Shown here one piece after another: positions 10,693 to 22,384 of a stretch of DNA of 64,000 nt (the stretch's first letter is position 1; each line of letters begins with the position of its first letter). The stretch comes from Cristatella mucedo. Lineage: Eukaryota > Bryozoa > Phylactolaemata > Cristatellidae. Both the position numbers and the translations under genes were made by a program. The stretch is from NCBI GenBank assembly GCA_009760855.2, contig WPIO01000053.1, positions 432,001-496,000 of the forward strand. The letters run 5' to 3'. The notes beneath the pieces were generated by a model, which searched no databases, had not been told where the DNA came from, and worked only from the letters and a program-made list of their open reading frames with translations.

Positions 10693-10916
10693 ACTTCCCA
10701 ATATAATTCCTTCAAATTCTTCTTTTGTAATTTCCTCATCAGATAAAGCATTAGTAACCTTTGAGATAATTTCAGAATTAGAATGTAAACTATTTCTTTT
10801 ACGTTTATTTATTTCTGCTAGTACACTATCAACTGTTACAAGCATTACAGATAGTGCTGAAAAGAAAGAGTCTATATGTCTAATATCTGGAAATGTTTGA
10901 ATATAAGTACTAGAAA
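10678..10916 (-). pseudogene. Truncated minus-strand element ORF
   Basis: Open minus frame ending at 10678, overlapping the integrase end by 15 bp in a convergent pair. It reads EINKRKRNSLHSNSE and a charged helix SDEEITKEEFEG. Its upstream part is lost where LINE-A begins at about 10917, so only the C-terminus of an unknown element protein is left. Confidence 0.4.
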
Positions 10917-13489
10917 CGACCACTCACTCAACCAGATTTTCTCATACAACTGCACTTTTTCATCACCAACTACTACCAAATCATGCTTATCTGACCACAT
11001 GTAGATCTCATTCAATCTACAGTGTGCGCCCACATTCTCCTCTAAAATAACCTGTGAATCACGAAATCTCAAGACCCTTGACATCGATGCTGTCCGTGCG
11101 AGAATATCTGCTTCACCACTGCTGCTCAGTCCTCCCTCCGATCTTTCATCATTGGTAGACAGCTACAACACGACACTAGCTGACACGCTCGACGAGTTTA
11201 CACCTCTGACAGAGCACACTGTGCGCCCCCCCCCCGCCCAGACGGCCTATGGTTTACCACAGACATTAAATTAGCCAGGTCCACTAAACGAAAGCTTGAA
11301 AAAACATGCCAAAGATCCGGACTAACTGTCCATCGACAGGCATATGAAGACTACTGTAGGTCGTACCAATCGATCCTAGCAAAGGCCAAGTCTAGCTTCA
11401 ATAGAAACATTATTGAATCACAGATGCACAATCCAAAAATGCTGATGTCGACAATAAACCATCTCCTCAACCGTTCCCAGATTAGCTCGTTACCTGATGA
11501 TCCTTGTGATGATCTAGCCGATCGCTTCTCTCTATTCTTTGTGCAAAAGATAGACAAGATCAGGGAATCCATCCCTAGGATGACAACCTCCCCACTAGAA
11601 TGCTGTTCCTCAGTTCCTGGCTGCACCTCAATGTCTGCATTTAAGCAGGTCATTAGTAATCTAGTCCTAAAGTTCGTATCTCAATCAAAGAAGACAACAA
11701 GTCATGTCTGTGGTAAACCATAGTCCTCTGGACCCTATTCCCACTGTCCTGCTCCTACGTTGCATTGATCTGCTGCTGCCATGCATAACTAAAATCATTA
11801 ATATGTCATTAGCCTCAGGTCATGTCCCAGCACCTTTCAAAAAAGCTGTAGTCAAGCCACTTCTCAAGAAAGCGACACTAGACCAAGAGAACTTGAGCGA
11901 CTACCACCCAGTCTCACTTCTACCATTCCTATCAAAGACACTGGAACGGGTCGTGGCTGACCAGCTGAACTCATATATCGAAACCTCACACCTTGCTCGT
12001 AAGTTCCAGTCTGGCTTTAGAGCTAATCCCCCACAGAGTCAGCATTGCTTAGGGTATACAGCGACCTACTTAGGAATACAGCCATGGGTGGAGTGTCTCT
12101 GCTTGTTTTGCTCGATCTTTCGGCAGCTTTTGATACCATCAATCACAAAGTTCTTCTAGAGCGCCTCTCATCTCGCCTGGGCATCACTGGCACTGCTCAG
12201 CAGTGGTTCAGGTCCTATCTCAGTGGGAGACTCCAGAGTATTGACGTGAATGGACGAATATCATCTGAGGTACCTCTGAAATATCTGGTACCCCAGGGCT
12301 CTGTGCTAGGTCCGGTCCTTTTCACCGTTTATACTCTCCCTCTCGCTGATGTGATTGCCAAGCACAATCTAGGCTTTCACTTCTATGCGGATGACACTCA
12401 GTTGTACCTTTGCTTTGATCCCTCCCAGCCTTCGAGCACCTCCAATTCTCTCAACTCACTTGCTGCATGCATTGATGACATCCGATCATGGATGGCAGCA
12501 AATTTTCTAAAACTAAACGATGATAAAACTAACTTACTAGTTATGGGCAAACCTAGTGTTATTCAGAAATTGGAAAGGCTGACTTTCAAAATTGGCTCTG
12601 CCAGCATATCTCCAGTTGCATCAGCTCGAAATCTAGGTGTCATATTCCAAAGCGACCTCTCGTTAGACGACCACATCAGCTCCACAGTCAAATCAGCCTA
12701 TTTTCAGCTTCATAACATTGCTAAAATTCGGGCTTGTTTAGATAAAGATACCACGTCCAAGTTGGTCCTTGCATTCATGACATCCCGTCTCGACTTCTGC
12801 AACTCACTGCTTACTGGCCTACCAGCATGTGCGATCAGGCGATTGCAGCTGGTGCAAAACTCTGCAGCTAGGCTTGTCTGTCGTGAGCGTCGCAGTTGCC
12901 ACATTACTCCACTTCTCGCCGACCTGCACTGGTTACCAGTCAAGCAACGGATTGACTTCAAGGTTTTGTCGCTCACTTTTAGGTCTCTTCATTCTATGGC
13001 TCCAGCCTATCTTTCAGATATACTACCCCATCAGGCAAAGCATCGTACCACTCGCTGTTCGGAATCCAACAGTCTAGAAATACCTCGTACAAACCTTAAA
13101 TCCTTTGGAGACCGTGCATTTAGCTCGTATGCTCCCACAGCCTGGAACTCCCTCCCGACCTGCATCAGAACATCCCCTGACCTGACCACATTTAAAAGAA
13201 ACTTAAAAACATACCTATTTAGGACAGCATTTAGTGGGTCCTTGTGATTCGTCCTCGATGTGCTTATGCGTGCTGACACTGTTCATGCTGCCACTAACCA
13301 CATTTGCATGCTGACCCAGTGCATGTAACCCCTAACCATGTTATTCATTTTGTTTGTTTTTCAAGCATGATTTTACTTACTATTCTATTGCGTATCACTT
13401 TGCAGCAAATGTAAAGCGCCTAGAAAGAGATTAAGTTCTCTGAGGGCGCTTTATCAAGTGCAATATTATCATTATTATTATTATTATAT
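10917..13489 (+). mobile_element. LINE-A copy (CR1/L2-like non-LTR retrotransposon), 5' truncated
   Basis: The longest + strand LINE-A copy. It lacks most of the endonuclease but has the linker, whole reverse transcriptase, C-terminal domain, 3' UTR with the hairpin AAGCGCC...GGCGCTT and a terminal (ATT)n-type run. Its right half is nearly identical to 3873-4256 and 20553-20935, so the family was active recently. It cuts off the right end of the virus-like element. Confidence 0.9.
11230..13247 (+). pseudogene. LINE-A reverse transcriptase ORF
   Basis: From about 11230 the sequence codes the endonuclease-RT linker (WFTTDIKLARSTKRKLE, DLADRFSLFF). RT motifs follow: LDPIPTVLL, VKPLLKK, LSDYHPVSLLPFLSKTLE, KFQSGF, LLDLSAAFDTINH, VPQGSVLGPVLFTVYTL, the catalytic FHFYADDTQLYL, FLKLNDDKTNLLVMG and ARNLGVIFQSDLS. 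The C-terminal domain has PAYLSDILPHQ, AWNSLPTCIR and LKTYLFRTAF, ending at 13245-13247. The frame changes near 11700 and again near 12050, so it is not a single open frame here; the last 400 codons (12045-13247) are uninterrupted. Confidence 0.9.
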
Positions 13490-13556
13490 AGGGCAGGGCT
13501 CCGTCGGCCAAGGTACAGTGACTTGTTTCAATAAATATTTAATATATAACATTATG

Positions 13557-13577
13557 TACACACACACACACACATAT

Positions 13578-13632
<55 letters not shown>
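13557..13632. repeat. (CA)n-(TA)n microsatellite
   Basis: About 18 bp of CA, then CATA units, then about 40 bp of TA, directly downstream of LINE-A. Confidence 0.95.
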
Positions 13633-13634
<2 letters not shown>

Positions 13635-13878
13635 AATATACATGTGCTGCGGTCACTCAAACGAATTCTATTTAACGAATATAAGCTGTGGTCCACTCAT
13701 GGTGCTACTGGGGCTACGGAAGGATAGTGCAGCCCGAGGCTACGAAAGCATCCTGTCGCTCATACTGGCTGTAATTTATAATCAAACGACGGAGCTTAAC
13801 CTCTCTTTGGAGCTGTCTTAGCCTCGCTTCTCGTCCAAGGCACTGACTTCCTACGGTGATTCTCGTTAGTTTACCGAC

Positions 13879-14265
13879 ACCTCGTACAAACCTCAAATTA
13901 TTTGGAGACCGTGAATTTAGGTAGTATGCTCTAAAAGCATGGAACACACTCCCGACTTGCATCACAACATGACTTGACCACATTAAAAAAGAACTTAAAA
14001 ACACACCTACTTAGGACAGCATTTAGTGGGTCCCTGTGATTTGTCCTTCACGTGCTTATGCGTGCTGACACTCTGCATGCTGCCACTAACCACACTTGAA
14101 CGCTGACTCTGTGCATGTCACCACTAACCATGGTATTCATGTTGTTTATTAAGCATGATATTACTCACGATTCAATCGCGTTTCCCTTTTCAGCAAATGT
14201 AAAGCGCCTAGAAAGAGATTGAGTTCTCTGAGGGCGCTTTATCAAATGCATTATTATTATTATAC
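13879..14265 (+). mobile_element. LINE-A 3' fragment
   Basis: C-terminal domain end, 3' UTR and terminal hairpin with ATT repeats, more diverged than the copy at 10917-13489. The open minus frame here is only its shadow. Confidence 0.85.
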
Positions 14266-15123
14266 GTAATTCCCAAAATTTATTTGTGATAAGCACCCTA
14301 CCCAACCTCAGTTAATAGCCGAACTAGCATCAACCGAAAGTTAGAACATCTAAATACCAGGATTGATCCAGGTGGCATAACACAATGACGTGTAGTTGCA
14401 ATGTAGGGGCGTGGTACTATTTCAAAACGGTACTTTGCGAGATTCGTAATTGATTTCACAGAAATGCGGCCCCTTGCAAGTTAAGAAACATTACAAATCA
14501 GAGCCTGATTACATATGTGAGCTTTAGCAAACACGCCCACATGTTTGTGACATCGAGTGATTATTAATGCAATTTTAATTCTTCAGGACTAACAGCATAT
14601 GGTCTTCATCGCATACTACCATGCAGAACTTAGCGGCGACACGGCTACTCTGCCAAAAACGCCGTTGCTGGCTCATTACCTCTGATTTCTGGGATTCACC
14701 AGCTCCCAATTAAGCAGCGATGTGATTTAAAAATCCTCCGTAGGTACGCACATCACTTCACTCTTGCACAACAGCTTCCCTGACTGAGTACTCAAAGCTC
14801 CTCCAGTAATCTCACGAATAACCTGCCTCTTAGCTAGTCGGCCATTAAAAAGAGCAACGTGAGCTAGGTCATAAAGGGTGAGCTTTTTATTATAGCGAGT
14901 GGCTTCTGTGACGTATTTATTTCTAGTTATCGTGAATGCTTATGGGAAAATCTGTCTAGTAAGGAAGCCAAGACATTTTGCATTGAGGCTTGCAACAGTA
15001 AGCAGCAACCTAATGCGTCGACCGAGAAGATATAAATAAGATTAACCAGTAAATTTGGAGGCTTATTCCTGTTCCAAAATAGTGACAAAAAACGCCACAA
15101 TGCAAGCGGCCGAACTATGCTTA

Positions 15124-15125
<2 letters not shown>
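14266..15125. other. No feature recognised
   Basis: About 860 bp with no gene, no LINE-A/B match and no tandem repeat that I can see. Confidence 0.4.

Positions 15126-15197
<72 letters not shown>
15126..15197. repeat. (TA)n microsatellite
   Basis: A nearly perfect TA run of about 70 bp. Confidence 0.95.
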
Positions 15198-15199
<2 letters not shown>

Positions 15200-15744
15200 A
15201 ATTATCTAAATTTAACAATCTGTGCTATCAGAAAGGGATCTTATTAAACTTCCAACCGACGACGGCTTCATCTAAACCACGTTGGAGTATTTGCCCGTAG
15301 AATTTGTGTATGTGTATTATGTATGTGTATTTGAATGCAGGAACAAACTAGAACATGTTGCTCAAAAATTCAACCTAGGATCTGCAGCAGTTTATCTAGT
15401 GTGAACTTGAGGTCATGTAAGCTTCATCGTGAAATGTATAGTCCGCGAGTCTCAGGTCTGCATCTTTGTATAATGCATACTTGCATGGTTATATCTCTTA
15501 CCAATTCGTATGAGGTATACCGCAGTTATTTGACTTAACCTGGTATTCTGCAAAGCATATTCTTCGCCGTATTCTTCAGGTACACGTGATTGAAGTTAAA
15601 GATGCTGTGGACCATACAAAAAGCTGTTTGGCACATTGGTAAAATAAGATTGTTTCAATTAATATGATACTTTGCTACTGGCCGCATCTCACAGCACTGG
15701 ACACCTAGCTCTTACTTCTCTGGGCGAGCCTCCATTTCAATCTG
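15198..15744. other. No feature recognised
   Basis: Short open frames only; no family or repeat recognised. Confidence 0.4.
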
Positions 15745-16380
15745 AGTAATGTAATGTAATGTATCTCCGTCTGTAACTCCACAAAACCATCAAGACTATG
15801 TGGGTGTTACGCAGGACAGTTTTGTATAGCCCACTCACAGCCTAAGTGGCTTTTGGTATGCATTCGGTACCCAACAGATTTCGTCTTACGCAGCAAAGAG
15901 AAAGTGGGAAGCATAGCAGAGTCAGGAGAGCAGTTGAGGTAGTGAGTAGCTTGGAAGTAGCAGCTCAGAACCACTGAAAATGATGAGCCATAGTCGGAAG
16001 CAGGAGAGTAATTGTCGTTGCGTAAGAATTGTGGAAGCGAGTTCCACAGTCTAGGACCTGCAGAGCTAAAGCTTCTGTCGCCAACGGTCTTTAGGCGGAG
16101 GAAAGGAACAGCTAATTCATTGTCGACACAGGACCTGAGGGTGCGAACAGGCTGAAACTGGTGCAGCAGTTCAGCTAGATACGAAGGAGCCAAACCGTGG
16201 TGGGCCTTGTGGGTCAGCGTAAGAACCTTGCTCTGAATCCGTTGGTCAACCGGCATCTATCCTAGCTCTTTTAGCAAAGGAGACACGTGCTTAGACTTCT
16301 GGGACTTGAAGACCAGCCGTGCAGCCATATTCATAGTCAGTTGCAGTGGCCTAATCGCTTTCTTTGGTAGCCCAGCCAAT
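15745..16380 (-). mobile_element. LINE-B 3' fragment
   Basis: On the minus strand it ends with TGTAACTCCACAAA-type sequence and an (ATTAC)n tail at 15748-15760. Its open part (15807-16256) has LTHKAHHGLAPSYLAELL and GPRLWNSLPQFLRND, the C-terminal domain of LINE-B as in 57640-58117. It abuts a + strand LINE-A piece at about 16385. Confidence 0.88.
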
Positions 16381-16384
16381 AGGG

Positions 16385-17578
16385 AATTGCTCAGTGCTAG
16401 GTCCGGTTCTTTTCACGGTTCATACTCTGCCTCTTGCTGATGTGATTGCCAAGCACAATCTAGGCTTTCACTTCTATGCGGATGACACTCAGTTGTACCT
16501 TTGCTTTGATCCCTCCCAGCCTTCGAGCACCTCAGATTCTCTCAATTCACTTGCTGCATGCATTGATGACATCCGATCATGGATGGCAGCAAATTTTCTA
16601 AAACTAAACGATGATAAAACTAACTTACTTGCTATGGGCAAACCCAGTGTGATTTAGAGATTGGAAAGGCTGACTCTCAAAATTGGCTCAGCCAGCATAT
16701 CTCCAGTTGTATCAGCTTGAAATCTAGGTGTCATATTCCAAAGCGACCTCTCGTTACACGACCCTATCAGCTCCACAGTCAAATCCGCCTCTTTTCAGCT
16801 TCATAACATTGCTAAAATTCGGGCTTGTTTAGATAAAGATACTACATCTAAGTTGGTCCATGCATTCGTGACATCCCGTCTCGACTTCTGCAATTCACTG
16901 CTTACTGGCCTACCGGCATGTGCGATCAGGTGATTGCAGCTGGTGCAAAACTCTGCAGCTAGACTTGTCTGTCGTGAGCGTCGCAGTTGCCACATTACTC
17001 CACTTCTCGCCGACCTGCACTGGCTACCAGTCAAGCAACGGATTGACTTCAAGGTTTTGTCGCTCACTTTTAGGTCCCTTCATTCTATGGATCCAGCCTA
17101 TCTGTAAGATATACTACCCCATCAGGCCAAGCATCGTACCACCCGCTTTTCGGAATCCAACAGTCTAGAAATGCCTCACACAAACCTTAAATCCTTTGGA
17201 GACCGTGCATTTAGTTCATATGCTCCCAAAGCGTGGAACTCCCTCCCGACCTGCGTCAGAACATCTCCTGACCTGACCACATTTAAAAGGAACCTAAAAA
17301 CACATTCATTTAGGACAGCATTTAGTGGGTCCCTGTGATTCGTCCTTGATGTGTTTATGCTTGCTGACACTGTGTATGCTGCCACTAACCACATTTGCAT
17401 GCTGACCCTGTGCATGTCACCCCTAACCATAACATTCATTTCGTCTGTTTTTCAAGCATGATTTTACTTACCATTCAATTGCATTTCACTTTACAGCAAA
17501 TGTAAAGCGCCTAGAGAGAGAGATTAAGTTCTCTGAGGGCGCTTTATCAAGTGAATTATTATTATTATTATTATTAAG
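16385..17578 (+). mobile_element. LINE-A copy, 5' truncated in the RT domain
   Basis: Begins inside the RT near SVLGPVLFTVHTL and includes FHFYADDTQLYL, the C-terminal domain, the 3' UTR and the hairpin tail with ATT repeats. Stops at 16654, 16720 and 16929 and others make it a pseudogene. Confidence 0.9.
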
Positions 17579-17837
17579 ATATCACCATCTTGGCTAAGTG
17601 CTTCCACATAACTTTTTTGTTAGCCCAAGCTCTGTGTGCAAGGGATGAAATAGCAATATCTTGCTCTCGGACGACGTTGTAACTCAAAGTCCCAGTGTTT
17701 GATCCAATGCAAGATTTCATGTTGGTTCATGAATGCATCAGCGCGACCACAGACAGAAAGCTCGGATATTTTGTGCATCCACCTTGAAATATAAGCAAAT
17801 AGGAAATGCCCTTTAAGTCGGCTAAGCTATGCCACTT

Positions 17838-18515
17838 GTCTTTATTTTATGATAATAATAACAGTAATATTAACAATTTCATACAGTTCCCTCGGAAAAC
17901 CGATTACCTTTCTAGGCACTTTACATTTGCTGCAGAGGAAGCATACTTGAGAGGTTAATTGTAGCACAGTCAATGTCAGCAAGCTACATGGTTAGAGGTA
18001 ACATGCAAATGTGCAGGGTCAGCCGGAAAATATGGTATAGGCAATGTTATATGGTATATTTTATTTTATGGTATGGCAAAACTGTAGCAAATATGCAAAT
18101 GTTTAAGTGACATTTTGCATAGTGTCAGCACGCATAAGCACACAAAAGACAAATCGCATGAACCCACTAATGTTGTAATAAATAGAAGCGTGTTAGCTCA
18201 TTTTAAAAACCACTTTGGGATAACGTAGTGATAGTTGGAAGTGAGTAACAAGTCGTGGTAGCATGGGAACTAAAGTCACAGATTTCAAAGGATCTGAGAT
18301 TCGCACGAGGATTTGGTTAAATGATTAATAATACTAATTTACTTGATAAAGCGCCCTGAGAGAACTCAATCTCTTTCTAGGCGCTTTAAATTTGCTGCAA
18401 AAGGAATTCAGAAATGCTGGTGGTACGATGCTTAGCCTGGTGGGGAGTAGATCTCATAATTAGGCTGGAGCCAAATGATAGAGGGACCTAACCGTGAAGG
18501 ACAGCACCTTTAGAA
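17838..18515 (-). mobile_element. LINE-A copy with a nested tail-only piece
   Basis: Minus-strand 3' UTR and C-terminal region. At about 18330-18405 a second minus-strand tail (ATT run plus hairpin, about 75 bp) interrupts it. The host copy then resumes with the segment GGTGGTACGATGCTTAGCCT. No TSD could be fixed. Confidence 0.75.
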
Positions 18516-19187
18516 AATGAAGGAAGAAACAGAAGTTGCTCAAAAAATAAAAAAAATTCTAGCTTGGTCCAATACGATGGATGGTACGCTAACATTTTTA
18601 GCTTTGCTTCTTACCATTTTGAATTCAAGCTCACTGACTTCCGGTCAGTGGCCTCAACCGCCTACAACCAATGCAAAGCTCAGCGGCTTGTCTAATCGGT
18701 CGTCAATGAGGTATGTTTAACATCACACTACTTGCAAATAAACTTAACTGGTTCAATATAAAGAATTGAATCGATGTCAGCGAATGGTGCTCTGCTGGAT
18801 TGCATAAGCTTACAAATATTCAAACTCTTCCGATATACAGAGCCGACCTCGTAACTCCTCCTGAGTCAACCAGAATCCGCCAGATTTAACCAGATTCCAC
18901 CAACTCATGGAATGCCTGCTGCTCTACCTGCAGGTGCGACTGCATTGGTTTTCTCTCCGTCACTCGTGCAACATAGATATCGTCTGGTGGTCGGGCATCT
19001 AGTTCGTTTGCACCAACAATCTACAAATTTCTCCAATCTTCGGTCTCTACCTGCAATGACATCGGATCATTTTAGTCTCGATTCGTGCGTTCTTTGTGTG
19101 CTTACGTGTGCATTATTCAGCTCATGATACTCGCCAGAGGCCCCGCTAACCGCCGGCGGCCAATAGGTTCATTCATGTTTGTTTAAA
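18516..19187. other. No feature recognised
   Basis: Short frames only; no repeat family match seen. Confidence 0.4.
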
Positions 19188-19330
19188 GCCTAGCTGTCCA
19201 GCGGATAAGGTGCTCGCCGCGACCAAGGACTGGCTGAGGTCGTGGGCTCGAGCCCCGAGGCATATGTGAAGCGCCTGAATAGAGATTATGATCTCTTGGG
19301 GCGCTTTATAAATGAATTATATTTTTTTTA
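19188..19330 (+). mobile_element. SINE-1, tRNA-derived with a LINE-A-like tail
   Basis: The head has an A-box-like TAGCTGTCCAGCGGATAAGG and, about 40 bp on, a B-box-like GTGGGCTCGAGCCCC, the two internal promoter elements of RNA polymerase III. The tail GAAGCGCCTGAATAGAGATT, with GGGGCGCTTTATAAATGAAT further on, resembles the LINE-A terminal hairpin. A T-rich run follows. Such tails let a SINE use the LINE machinery. Confidence 0.75.
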
Positions 19331-20039
19331 AATATGATGGCGTAAGTATGGTGCTTGCTTGCTCGGATGCTTGATACCGTGCGCGTCACTAATCCTTCGG
19401 TATTAATACTCTTGAGTTTAGTACTCAAGCACCTTTGATTTGGTGCTCTCGGGGTGATATACAAACGACCTGTAATTATCATTATATTATTCCAGAAAAG
19501 CTTTTTCTCCTGTCCCAGCTCTTTCGTTAAAATAAGCCGCTCTCCTTCCTACGCCACTTCCGGCGCCATCTCGTGCTCGCAAACCGCTAGGCTAATTGCG
19601 CTTGTAATCTTTGGAATGCAGTGGCGCCCCTAGGATATTGTGCGCCCGTGTACGAGCAACACTGATGGCACCCTCCCTCCCCCTGGTCAGTATTAGGCGC
19701 TCACTTTGGCACCCGTTGATCCTGCGCCCCCGATCGTGCATGGGGGCATTGACCCCTGACCCCCTTCGGTACGCTTCTGTCCGAACGCTATTACCGCTTT
19801 AATGTTGTATGTGGAACTCTAAAAGCACGTCAAATTTCAATCGTAAGAAGTTCGCAGTGAAGTTAATCACCTTAGCCAGCCTCGGATAGGCTGTGGTGGC
19901 TATTGAATGTACGGACGGACGGAGAAACATTTGCTTGACCTGCGTACCTGCCTGATGGAAAGTTTCGTATTTTACCCCTAAATCCCGCGACAAATGCATT
20001 TATATTAGATAAATAATATATGCAAATAAATAAATACCA
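19331..20039. other. No feature recognised
   Basis: No gene or repeat that I can name. Confidence 0.35.
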
Positions 20040-20142
20040 TATTCAATAATAATAAGCATAGTACATTTGTATGTGCCTCCAGAGAACTCAATCTCTAGAG
20101 GCACTTCAAATTTGCTGTCATGATCGAATGGTTAGCGGTAGT
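20040..20142 (-). mobile_element. LINE-A tail fragment
   Basis: ATT-type run, hairpin and the start of the 3' UTR on the minus strand, directly followed by a + strand LINE-A copy. Confidence 0.75.
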
Positions 20143-20937
20143 AGGGCTTGTTTAGATAAGGATACCACGTCCAAGTTGGTCCATGCATTCGTGACATCTC
20201 GTCTCGACTTCTGCAACTCACTGCTTACTGGCCTACCAGCATGTGCGATCAGGCGATTGCAGCTGGTGCAAAACTCTGCAGCTAGGCTTGTCTGCCGTGA
20301 GCTGGTGCAAAACTCTGCAGCTAGGCTTGTCTGCCGTGAGCGTCGCAGTTGCCACATTACTCCACTTCTCGCCGACCTGCACTGGTTACCAGTCAAGCAA
20401 CGGATTGACTTCAAGGTTTTGTCGCTCACTTTTAGGTCTCTTCATTCTATGGCTCCAGCCTATCTTTCAGAGATACTACCCCATCAGGCAAAGCATCGTA
20501 CCACTCGCTTTTCGGAATCCAACAGTCTAGAAATACCTCGTACAAACCTTAAATCCTTTGGAGACCGTGCATTTAGCTCGTATGCTCCCACAGCCTGGAA
20601 CTCCCTCCCGACCTGCATCAGAACATCCCCTGACCTGACCACATTTAAAAGAAACTTAAAAACATTCCTATTTAGGACAGCATTTAGTGGGTCCTTGTGA
20701 TTCGTCCTCGATGTGCTTATGCGTGCTGACACTGTTCATGCTGCCACTAACCACATTTGCATGCTGACCCAGTGCATGTCACCCCTAACCATGTTATTCA
20801 TTTTGTTTGTTTTTCAAGCATGATTTTACTTACTATTCTATTGCGTATCACTTTGCAGCAAATGTAAAGCGCCTAGAAAGAGATTAAGTTCTCTGAGGGC
20901 GCTTTATCAAGTGCAATATTATTATTATATTATTATG
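20143..20937 (+). mobile_element. LINE-A 3' half with a 39-bp in-frame duplication
   Basis: C-terminal half from ARACLDKDTTSKLV through WNSLP to LFRTAF, then 3' UTR and tail; open throughout (to 20700). Positions 20263-20301 are repeated exactly at 20302-20340, adding 13 codons (LVQNSAARLVCRE) without breaking the frame. The 3' end is nearly identical to 13107-13487. Confidence 0.92.
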
Positions 20938-21050
20938 CTCAATGAACAGGAAGCCTTCCATGGTTAGAGGTGACAAGCATTGGGTCAGCGTGCAAATATG
21001 GTTAGTCGCGGTCTTCACAGGGTCAGCACGCATAAACACATGATACATCG
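20938..21050 (-). mobile_element. LINE-A 3' UTR fragment
   Basis: Minus-strand 3' UTR motifs (GGTTAGAGGTGACA, CAGGGTCAGCACGCATAA), joined tail to tail with the previous copy. Confidence 0.65.
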
Positions 21051-21194
21051 AGTTAATTATTTAAACAGCGTCCTATAGGAACTTGAAATTACGAACACTG
21101 CAGCGACAAAGAGCGGTCACACGTTAACAAAAGCACAGCGTGTGGACTCGCTTTGCTGAGTCATAGTAGACATACAAAACTGTGCACAAATTTA

Positions 21195-21740
21195 AATGTC
21201 TATTACCTACTTGGTACACGATGTTTTTGACGTCGTAGAATCCGGATAGCGTTTGAGCGCGAAGCTGTTGTTATTCAGACGGCTGACCTGTGAAGCGGCC
21301 ACGTCGAGGTGCCCATGAGCTAAAACATTCTCGCTAAGAAAGATTTCAAAGTCTTCGAGCGTCTGACCATGCGATTTGTTAACTGCCATTGCGAAAGATA
21401 CGCGTATGTGAAATTGTCGCCGTAGCAACTCGAATGGAACGTCACTGTCCTTATTGGCCACTAATGATTAGAGCGCCCTAAACCCGACCGTGATGCATAT
21501 TGCGGATTATGAGCCATTGCAGAGCCCCTTTCCCACGCTCAGACCTTGAAACAACATAATGAGCATTCCAGGTTTGAGCGAGAGCTTTGAGGAGAAATTC
21601 CGGATTGGTTGAGAATATCAAGATATTCCGGAGGAATGCCAAGCTCATTTTCAACATTATTAATCGCATCCGCACAACGAAACACTGACGCCGCGCCCGG
21701 GGCGCGTTTGGTGCATTAATTTTGGTTGCATCGACCGCCG
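21195..21740 (-). mobile_element. Helitron helicase remnant
   Basis: On the minus strand, two frames match the C-terminal part of the Pif1-type helicase of Helitrons. One has ERCILTLTKTAVDAT, NVENELGIPPEYLDILNQS in another frame, then LIIRNMHHGRV; the other has FHIRVSFAMAVNKSHGQTLE, ENVLAHGHLDVAASQVSR. The family consensus for the last part is AMTINKSQGQT...HGQLYVALSRV, so the final helicase motifs are clear. Frames change near 21590 and 21470. Rolling-circle transposons use this helicase to move; here only the end is left. Confidence 0.82.
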
Positions 21741-21779
21741 TCTTTGTCAACGTAAGTATGCATCTTTCCACAAGGCAAC

Positions 21780-22384
21780 GTTGGTCAGTGAAGGAAGTGG
21801 AGAGGCCAGTAAACTTCCAATCGATGAGGTCAACGATTTGCCGCTTGGCGGTCCGTCCTTTCGGAAGTACTGGTGGCCATCTTGATTCGTGCCGGACAGA
21901 CTACCTCGCTGTAATTAGTAAGTATATCAAGTCCGTATCCATAATCAACCTTTTCTCTGGTCGTGGCGTTACAGCTCGAGAATCGCAATAAGTTAATGTG
22001 TCATATAACCTGGCTCATTTAGCTCGCCCTCCGCAGCTTCGCTGTGCACTTGGAGCCCCTGCCTCGCCATCTAATAGATTGCTAGAGGTTGAGGGAGGCT
22101 TTGTTCTGTTAAGGTCAAGGGCGCTCTTGATGGCAGCCATGCTGCACCGCGGGCAGCACACGCGCATGCGCAGATGCAGCATGTCTGACTCGCTAGCCGT
22201 GCTTCGATGGGCGAGTTTCGCCGGTATCTGCCACGAATCAGCGACGACTCGAAACCGAAACGCGACCTTCCTAGCGTCGGTGGACTTTTAGTTCAGGAGC
22301 CGCACAGCGCGTTCCTAACTTTTGATGCCGGAATAAGTAAAATTGCTAATACAAATTGAATTGGTCATGATCTAATTCAGTTTA
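21780..22384. other. No feature recognised
   Basis: Could be more of the Helitron or unrelated DNA; no motif seen. Confidence 0.3.

Larger units (their letters stand above)
1505..10916 (+). mobile_element. Decayed integrated Polinton-like virus element
   Basis: An AT-rich block, unlike the flanks, holds a set of virion and replication genes: double-jelly-roll major-capsid-like protein, duplicated minor-capsid-like proteins, phage-style fibre, YqaJ exonuclease and DDE integrase. Capsid genes together with a retroviral-type integrase are the hallmark of Polinton/Maverick elements, adintoviruses and Polinton-like viruses. I do not see a protein-primed DNA polymerase B, a packaging ATPase or a cysteine protease, so this may be a separate lineage or a truncated copy. 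Terminal inverted repeats were not found. The left edge is set by composition; the right edge is the start of a LINE-A copy. Stops of all three kinds and several frameshifts show it is a fossil. Confidence 0.8.

Noticed and set aside
1500-10916. Terminal inverted repeats of the virus-like element
   Set aside because: The ends near 1500 and 10916 do not match in inverted orientation by eye; the right end is cut by LINE-A.
18517-18720. 67-codon open frame
   Set aside because: No family, no context and length expected by chance.
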